12,001 bases of DNA from Candidatus Altimarinota bacterium (GTDB lineage: Bacteria > Patescibacteriota > Gracilibacteria > CAIRYL01): positions 1 to 12,001 of the forward strand of contig JALUEA010000066.1 of assembly GCA_027053135.1 (NCBI GenBank). The letters run 5' to 3'. The notes below the pieces were generated by a model. The model had not been told where the DNA came from, ran no database searches, and worked only from the letters and a program-made list of their open reading frames with translations. This document shows, piece by piece, positions 7,525 through 12,001 of this stretch. How positions within the stretch are numbered: the first letter of the stretch is position 1; each line of letters starts with the position of its first letter. The translations under genes were made by a program, and so were the position numbers.

Positions 7525-8148
7525 ATGCATATTTCTATTCCAAATCAAAAGTCCTTATTACCATTAAAAACAATAGTTATTGATAACTATGATTCTTTTG
7601 TATTTAATATTGTTCAATACATTGGTGAATTAGGTGGAAATCCAGAGGTGTTTCGAAATGATGAAATCACTGTGGAAGATATAAAAAACATGAATCCAAC
7701 ACATATTGTTATTTCTCCTGGTCCAGGTGATCCAACAGATAAAAGTTATTTTGGAGTGTCTTCTGATGTTATTTTAGAGTTAGGAAAAACTATTCCTGTA
7801 TTGGGAGTGTGTCTCGGTCATCAAGGAATTGCTTCATGTTTTGGAGGAAATATTGTGAAGGCTCCTGTTATTATGCACGGAAAAACTTCAGTAATATCAC
7901 ATGATTCAAGTATTTTATTTTCAGGGATAGAATCACCTTTTGTTGGAATGCGTTATCATTCATTAATTGCAGAAGAAGAAAGTTTTCCAGAATGTTTGCG
8001 GATAACTTCACGAGTGGTTGATGATGGAATAATTATGGCATTGGAACATAAAGAGTTTCCTATTTATGGATTGCAGTTTCATCCAGAATCTATAGGTTCT
8101 CCTCAAGGAAAACAAATGATACAGAATTTTTTGAATATTCGGGTATGA
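7525..8148 (+). CDS. Class I glutamine amidotransferase, TrpG/PabA type
   Basis: These subunits hydrolyse glutamine and pass ammonia to a chorismate-using partner (TrpE for anthranilate, PabB for aminodeoxychorismate). I use ATG 7525 (207 residues); an in-frame TTG at 7474 would add 17 residues with no family counterpart. The domain begins at IVIDNYDSFVFN (17-28), then SPGPGDP (64-70), the nucleophile Cys96 in GVCLGHQ, GKTS (119-122), MRYHSL (142-147), and the His186/Glu188 dyad in QFHPES. The catalytic triad is complete. Carbamoyl-phosphate synthase small subunit is unlikely because its N-terminal domain is absent, and the RYHSL and HGKTS patterns are TrpG/PabA-like. No trpE or pabB is in the window, so the partner and pathway are unknown. 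An AAGGAG at 7491-7496 lies 28 bases before ATG 7525, too far to serve it. The TGA stop overlaps the next gene's ATG as ATGA. Confidence 0.9.
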   Translation: MHISIPNQKSLLPLKTIVIDNYDSFVFNIVQYIGELGGNPEVFRNDEITVEDIKNMNPTHIVISPGPGDPTDKSYFGVSSDVILELGKTIPVLGVCLGHQGIASCFGGNIVKAPVIMHGKTSVISHDSSILFSGIESPFVGMRYHSLIAEEESFPECLRITSRVVDDGIIMALEHKEFPIYGLQFHPESIGSPQGKQMIQNFLNIRV

Positions 8149-8297
8149 AAAAATTTACAAGGTCTTCTATGTGGGGTGTGTTATTGATTTTATTAGGTGT
8201 CTTTATGTTACTTAATACATACTTTCATATACGAATTCCATTTTTTCCTATAATTTTAATTTTATTAGGAGTGTCATTTTTTTTACCGAAAGAATAA
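8145..8297 (+). CDS. 50-residue two-helix membrane protein, LiaI/LiaF N-domain-like
   Basis: This small gene lies between the glutaminase and the next protein and is easily missed. ATG 8145 overlaps the glutaminase stop as ATGA, which indicates translational coupling. Its own TAA (8295-8297) directly abuts the next ATG at 8298. After a short basic start (MKKFTR) come two hydrophobic helices, about residues 10-27 (WGVLLILLGVFMLL) and 31-47 (IPFFPIILILLGVSFF), with a tight turn and a PKE end. The WG-x-LLILLGV pattern and the second ILILLGV copy recall the two-helix module (DUF5668-like) at the start of LiaF-type envelope-stress proteins. That assignment is from memory of the pattern, not a search. 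No soluble LiaF domain follows. Function is unknown; a membrane partner or anchor for the next protein is possible. Confidence 0.7.
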   Translation: MKKFTRSSMWGVLLILLGVFMLLNTYFHIRIPFFPIILILLGVSFFLPKE

Positions 8298-8753
8298 ATG
8301 AAAACAACCGATATGTTTTTGTCGGCAGATGCTAGACGGTATGGGGTTGAAAATACTCCAATAGTTTTGGCTGTTCAAAAAATGCCACAAGGACAAGTAT
8401 TATCACCTCATGTGATTTCTTTACGAGGGAGTTTTGGGGCAAGAAAACTTTCTCATACGGTTGAAAAAACATCTCTTTCACAAGTAAAAACACTACCAAA
8501 GCAACAAGCAGTGAGAGAGAAAGAACCTCATGTATTTGTAGAGCCGGAAGAAGATGAGATTTTATCGTCTATAGAGAGTTTGTTTCGTGGAAAAAATGCA
8601 CGAGTAGCGTTTCCACAAAATACTGATTTACAAGAGAATAGACACCATAGTGTTGATACTTCACAGAGTATTTATAAAATACCATCACAACAAGAACAAT
8701 TTCAAAGAATGAGAGCTGGAAAAAAAGGATTTATTCGTTCTTTATTTGATTAA
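8298..8753 (+). CDS. Unknown 151-residue protein, probably largely disordered
   Basis: I do not recognise this protein. It begins at the base after the upstream stop codon (TAAATG), so it is likely translated by re-initiation after the small membrane protein. It has no Cys or Trp, no signal peptide and no membrane helix. Residues about 10-50 (ADARRYGVENTPIVLAV, then SLRGSFGARKL) look like a short folded segment. Residues 50-80 are basic and Gln/Lys-rich, 81-97 acidic with an amphipathic stretch (EDEILSSIESLF), 98-130 low in structure, and the end is basic (MRAGKKGFIRSLF), perhaps amphipathic and membrane-touching. Codon use looks like its neighbours and the reading frame spans the whole gap to the convergent gene, supporting a real gene. 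Its stop overlaps the stop of the minus-strand transporter gene by three bases. Confidence 0.65.
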   Translation: MKTTDMFLSADARRYGVENTPIVLAVQKMPQGQVLSPHVISLRGSFGARKLSHTVEKTSLSQVKTLPKQQAVREKEPHVFVEPEEDEILSSIESLFRGKNARVAFPQNTDLQENRHHSVDTSQSIYKIPSQQEQFQRMRAGKKGFIRSLFD

Positions 8754-11200
8754 TTTTTATTTCGTTTTGTAATAATTTGTGTAATAGTATGGACTATTTT
8801 GTCTTCATGAATAAGTGAATATAACGCAGATAAATGTTCTAAAGTATCTGTTGAAAGGTTGTAGATACTTGTATGGTGTTTTTGTACAATTTTTTTGATT
8901 TGATCAATAACTTTTTTTCGAATAAAGTTATCAATGAATTCTTTTGTTTTTTGTTCTATTCCAGGAGATGAAAGGAGTTTTTTTGTACTCTTAGAAATGT
9001 TTTCATCGGTATGAAACATAAGATTTAATACGCGTGGAATGTGGGAATCAAATCCCATTTTTATAAATGCAATAACACAATGTTTATGAATATGAAGATC
9101 TTTTGTTGTTGTAAAGATTGTTTGAACAATTGGTAAAAAATGAAATAATTTTAATTCACCAATAGTATATATACCACTCATTTTCATATTTGGATCTTGG
9201 CTATTGAGCATATCATGGATATGTTGTAATAGTTCTTTTTTGTAGCGTTTAAATTGCCATAATGCAATAATACTTGCTGATTTAATATATGAATCGTTAC
9301 TATTTAAAAATGGTTGAACATAATAGGCGATAGATATGTCATGAAAATATGAACATCCAAGTATTGCACAAAAGATAGTATCTCTTTTTTCTTTATTGAT
9401 TTGTTCAAAATTGATGGTATGGTTGTTTTTTGAAAGTGTTGAAATAAGAAATGATGCAATTTCTGGGTATTGCATATCTTTAAACAGTTTGATAACAGAG
9501 AGTCTTAGTTTTTTTGAATCAGCATTTAAGAATACTGTTTGGAGAGAAGTTATTATTTTATGTCGAGAAAAAATTTGATTAATCATTATTTTTTTAAGAC
9601 TTTTAAATTTTCCTAATGCTTTTACTGCTGATTGTTGAATATTTTTATTATCATGATGTAAAGCCCATAATAAATCAGGAATAGAAGGGGATTGTTGTAA
9701 ATCTCCAAATGCTTCTAAAATTTTTATTTGAATAAGTTCTGATTGTTCTTTTTTTTTTAAAAGTTTTGAGAGTATATGAATCGTATTTTTATGTCCGTTT
9801 TGTGAAAGAATTTCTATTGCATCAAAAATTTCTTCAATTGACTCTTCATGTTGTACATTATGTAATGCTAAATGAGTGTATTCGTCTTTGATATTATAAT
9901 AAAAGAAAAGACTTATTCCGAGTATGATAATAAGAAATACAGAACAAAAAATATAAAATTCCATAAATCCTAATCCCATTTTAAAAAAGAAAACGGAAAT
10001 TATCATTGTGAAGAGTGATATAGAAATCATTCCCATTGGGCGAGCGAATCCTTCTAAAAATTCTTTAATTTCTTCCCGAACTTTTGAAGAGAATACATAA
10101 AATGATGAATGATAGGAGTTTCGTGAAATACCTCCTGTAATTTCATATACTCCTTTTCCAAGCAGTCCAATAAAAAATGATCCAGAAATAAGTGTTAAAA
10201 ATGTTGTAAATATCTGTAAGAGTGGTTGTATAAACATTGATTTTACAATTCCAAATATATGTTGAATTTTAGAGGCAAGGGTGATTTGTAGCAATAAAAG
10301 GATTCCATAGGTCCATACATGAAATTCTCCAATTCCATGTGCAAGTTCTGTGGAGACTTGTGCTTGTAGCGTGTGTTGATGATCAAATAGTACACTTGCT
10401 GACATTGCATAGATGAGTTCTATAAGAATATATCCTGCTGATTGTAAAAAAGCGAAGAGAAACAAATTTATTACGAGTTTATTTTTAAGAATTATTTGAA
10501 AGTAATTATTAAGTGTCTTGTCGTCTGTTTTGTTTTCTTTTTTTTGCATAAATAATATGCAAGAGTGTTGTTCATTGGTTTCGTTAAATATGAATTCTTT
10601 TCCAAATTGAACAAAGGCAAAAAGAAAAAATAAAATACTCCAATATATTAAGAGGAGCTCTGTTGAAAAATATGTGGAAGTGATATAGGCGATAATACCA
10701 GAGATGAGTCCACCAATTGGTTCTCCTGCTTCTATAATAGGAAATGTTTCTTCACTTTCGAGAGGAGAAAACGAACTTTCTATATAGAGTGAAAAAAGAA
10801 TATTTATTTGTGTTATTCCAACAGAAAAGATAATTCCTGTAGTTGAAATAAAAAATAATAGAGATTTATGAAAATATTGTATTGTAATAAAATTTATGAG
10901 AATTAACATCCCAATAAGGACAGAAGAATATTGGAGTAATTTTTTAATAGAAATTTTTTGAATAAGTTTTTGTATAGCGAATGTTCCAATAAGTGTTCCT
11001 ATTGAAAGAAGTACAAATAATAAGGGGAGTTGTGTGGCACCGTAATATGAAATAAAGTATGCTATTATAATAGTAAATCCGAGTACTGTTCCAGCATGTA
11101 ACAAAAGCCGCATGACGAGAAGCCAAAACGATTTTTGGAGTGTTTTTTTCGTTAATGCACTTCCAAATCCAAAAAAATGTAAAAATGTAACTATACTCAT
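8750..11200 (-). CDS. MFS/nucleotide-transporter-like membrane protein with C-terminal HEAT repeats
   Basis: The 816-residue protein has two parts. Residues about 25-440 hold roughly 11-12 hydrophobic segments in two bundles separated by a polar loop (about 200-235). Residues about 450-810 are soluble helical repeats of HEAT/Armadillo type, for example IQIKILEAFGDLQQSPSIPDLLWALHHD split around 490-517 and the AVKALGKF pattern near 525-532. Two segments recall the family of MFS proteins related to ATP/ADP (NTT) carriers: FPIIEAGEPIGGLISG (153-168) and the region after LLGKGVYEITGG (346-357) leading to EFLEGFARPMG (380-390). Such carriers fused to HEAT repeats are known in bacteria, though the substrate here is not shown, and a nucleotide is inference. 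The HEAT tail should lie in the cytoplasm and could bind partners or regulate transport. ATG 11200 is 18 bases after the LOG gene stop, so the two are probably one operon. No Shine-Dalgarno sequence is seen. Confidence 0.78.
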   Translation of the reverse strand: MSIVTFLHFFGFGSALTKKTLQKSFWLLVMRLLLHAGTVLGFTIIIAYFISYYGATQLPLLFVLLSIGTLIGTFAIQKLIQKISIKKLLQYSSVLIGMLILINFITIQYFHKSLLFFISTTGIIFSVGITQINILFSLYIESSFSPLESEETFPIIEAGEPIGGLISGIIAYITSTYFSTELLLIYWSILFFLFAFVQFGKEFIFNETNEQHSCILFMQKKENKTDDKTLNNYFQIILKNKLVINLFLFAFLQSAGYILIELIYAMSASVLFDHQHTLQAQVSTELAHGIGEFHVWTYGILLLLQITLASKIQHIFGIVKSMFIQPLLQIFTTFLTLISGSFFIGLLGKGVYEITGGISRNSYHSSFYVFSSKVREEIKEFLEGFARPMGMISISLFTMIISVFFFKMGLGFMEFYIFCSVFLIIILGISLFFYYNIKDEYTHLALHNVQHEESIEEIFDAIEILSQNGHKNTIHILSKLLKKKEQSELIQIKILEAFGDLQQSPSIPDLLWALHHDNKNIQQSAVKALGKFKSLKKIMINQIFSRHKIITSLQTVFLNADSKKLRLSVIKLFKDMQYPEIASFLISTLSKNNHTINFEQINKEKRDTIFCAILGCSYFHDISIAYYVQPFLNSNDSYIKSASIIALWQFKRYKKELLQHIHDMLNSQDPNMKMSGIYTIGELKLFHFLPIVQTIFTTTKDLHIHKHCVIAFIKMGFDSHIPRVLNLMFHTDENISKSTKKLLSSPGIEQKTKEFIDNFIRKKVIDQIKKIVQKHHTSIYNLSTDTLEHLSALYSLIHEDKIVHTITQIITKRNKN

Positions 11201-11218
11201 AAAATTTTATTTTCTTTT

Positions 11219-11857
11219 TTATACAAGAAATGTATATTTATCAACAATTCGTTCATCTTCAGTTGTTACTCGTGGTCCTGTTTGTAGAGCGTGAACAATC
11301 TCTTGTACTAGTGCAACAGGATCATCATTAAAAAATACTCTTCCTCCTGTTTCTCTATTACATTGTTTAATAATATCTTTTAAATGTTGTGCTATTCCTG
11401 TAGTAGATGTTAATACTCCGATATATCGTCCTTCATCAAACGCTACGGTGAATTCATTGAGTGTTCCCATTCCACCACCTAAAATTATTATTGCATCTGA
11501 GCATCGAATATTTAAAACATCTCTGTACATAAGTCCTTGTCCGCTGTATAAAATGATATCATACGGATCAATTGGAGAAGAAAATTTATCAATATGTTCT
11601 TTTCGTGAAAATGCAGGAGATACACCTATTACAAATCCTCCTGCTTTTTTTGCAGCAATAGCAGCATCATTTGGTAATCCTGGACATGCACCATTTAATA
11701 ATATATGACCAGATTTTGCAATTTCTTCACCTACGACCATTGCAAGTTCTGTATTTTCTTTTTGTACAATAGATGGACCTTGTGCTGATCCCATAACTCC
11801 AATTCGGAATTTATGAGCAAATGGAATCTTTAAAAATTCTTCAGATAATGTTTTCAT
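11219..11857 (-). CDS. LOG/SLOG-family protein (putative nucleoside-monophosphate phosphoribohydrolase)
   Basis: The 212-residue protein has a Rossmann-like LOG fold: RIGVMGSAQG (18-27), then an NGACPGLPNDAAIAA region (55-69) where LOG proteins carry a Gly-rich loop, VIGVSP (76-81), the Arg112 region (MYRDVL), and the hallmark GGGMGTLNE (127-135) with the catalytic-type Glu135. LOG enzymes split a nucleoside 5'-monophosphate into free base and ribose 5-phosphate. Others of the superfamily, once called lysine decarboxylase-like, bind nucleotides without known catalysis. The GGG and RDVL forms place it nearer the bacterial TIGR00725-like branch than plant-type LOG, so the activity is inferred. 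Length is normal. ATG 11857 lacks a ribosome site. It is the first gene of the minus-strand pair with the transporter, which suggests, without proving, work on an imported nucleotide. Confidence 0.82.
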   Translation of the reverse strand: MKTLSEEFLKIPFAHKFRIGVMGSAQGPSIVQKENTELAMVVGEEIAKSGHILLNGACPGLPNDAAIAAKKAGGFVIGVSPAFSRKEHIDKFSSPIDPYDIILYSGQGLMYRDVLNIRCSDAIIILGGGMGTLNEFTVAFDEGRYIGVLTSTTGIAQHLKDIIKQCNRETGGRVFFNDDPVALVQEIVHALQTGPRVTTEDERIVDKYTFLV

Positions 11858-11897
11858 ATTGTGTATAAATAAAAATATAGGTTATTTAAGAAGTATG

Positions 11898-11928
11898 TGA
11901 AATGTAATATTTCATTGTATTTTATCAA
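11898..11928 (-). promoter_or_regulatory. Candidate promoter and overlapping palindrome for LOG-transporter unit
   Basis: On the minus strand, TTGATA (11928-11923, 5 of 6 consensus) and TACATT (11906-11901, 4 of 6) are separated by 16 bases, giving a leader of about 37 bases. The inverted repeat TGAAAT-n5-ATTTCA (11898-11914) covers the proposed -10, as an operator would. Beyond it, 11955-11976 is an 8-bp all-A/T inverted repeat with no evident role. The rest of 11858-12001 shows no gene. AT-richness makes chance matches likely. Confidence 0.3.
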
Positions 11929-12001
11929 AAATATGGTTTTTACTCAAATAAAAATATTTTTTCTTAATAAAAAATACGATAATATAGATACTGTTATATA
12001 C

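Noticed and set aside
7525-8148. Carbamoyl-phosphate synthase small subunit, tempting because of the nearby dihydroorotase
   Set aside because: The required N-terminal domain is missing and the motifs are of TrpG/PabA type.
8146-8190. Reading TGA as glycine, extending the glutaminase past its stop
   Set aside because: The long genes have no in-frame TGA, the extension does not look like the family end, and a clean membrane-protein gene starts at 8145 in another frame.
11448-11708. 86-residue plus-strand frame opposite the LOG gene
   Set aside because: The minus-strand frame carries clear LOG motifs; this is its antisense image.

Overview
The window is strongly AT-rich (about 30% G+C by eye, not computed) and gene-dense. 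It reads with the standard bacterial code: of ten stops, nine are TAA and one is TGA, and the long conserved genes have no in-frame TGA. Hardly any gene has a recognisable Shine-Dalgarno sequence, spacers are short and start or stop codons often overlap. The gene set looks bacterial: class I ribonucleotide reductase with tandem NrdR boxes, dihydroorotase, an M24 peptidase, a TrpG/PabA-type glutaminase and a transporter fused to HEAT repeats. A small-genome, AT-rich lineage such as a Candidate Phyla Radiation member (Gracilibacteria/Peregrinibacteria neighbourhood, but not the UGA=Gly code) would fit. That placement is inference from style and not from any marker gene.

Layout. Positions 1-1047 (+) hold the 3' part of a large secreted or surface protein with a TIG-like domain. 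After an 83-base gap with a possible promoter come a dihydroorotase (1131-2420, +) and, 8 bases later, a membrane-anchored or secreted NodB-type polysaccharide deacetylase (2429-3574, +). A 144-base gap carries two near-identical NrdR boxes exactly 32 bp apart, in front of nrdA (3719-6343, +). NrdA is followed closely by an M24 aminopeptidase (6356-7471), an orphan class-I glutamine amidotransferase (7525-8148), a 50-residue two-helix membrane protein (8145-8297) and an unknown 151-residue protein (8298-8753). These five may form one transcription unit. Facing it on the minus strand is a two-gene unit: a LOG/SLOG-family protein (11857-11219) followed 18 bases later by an 816-residue MFS/nucleotide-transporter-like protein with a HEAT-repeat tail (11200-8750). 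The two units converge with their stop codons overlapping by three bases and no terminator between them.

Functionally, several genes concern nucleotides: pyrimidine synthesis (dihydroorotase), deoxynucleotide synthesis under NrdR control, a possible nucleotide-cleaving LOG enzyme and a transporter distantly like ATP/ADP carriers. The most interesting parts are the LOG plus transporter-HEAT pair, the glutaminase/micro-membrane-protein/unknown cluster, and the dihydroorotase that lacks the usual first zinc-binding His. I see no RNA genes, insertion sequences, CRISPR arrays, attachment sites or origin. No gene-free stretch exceeds 300 bases.
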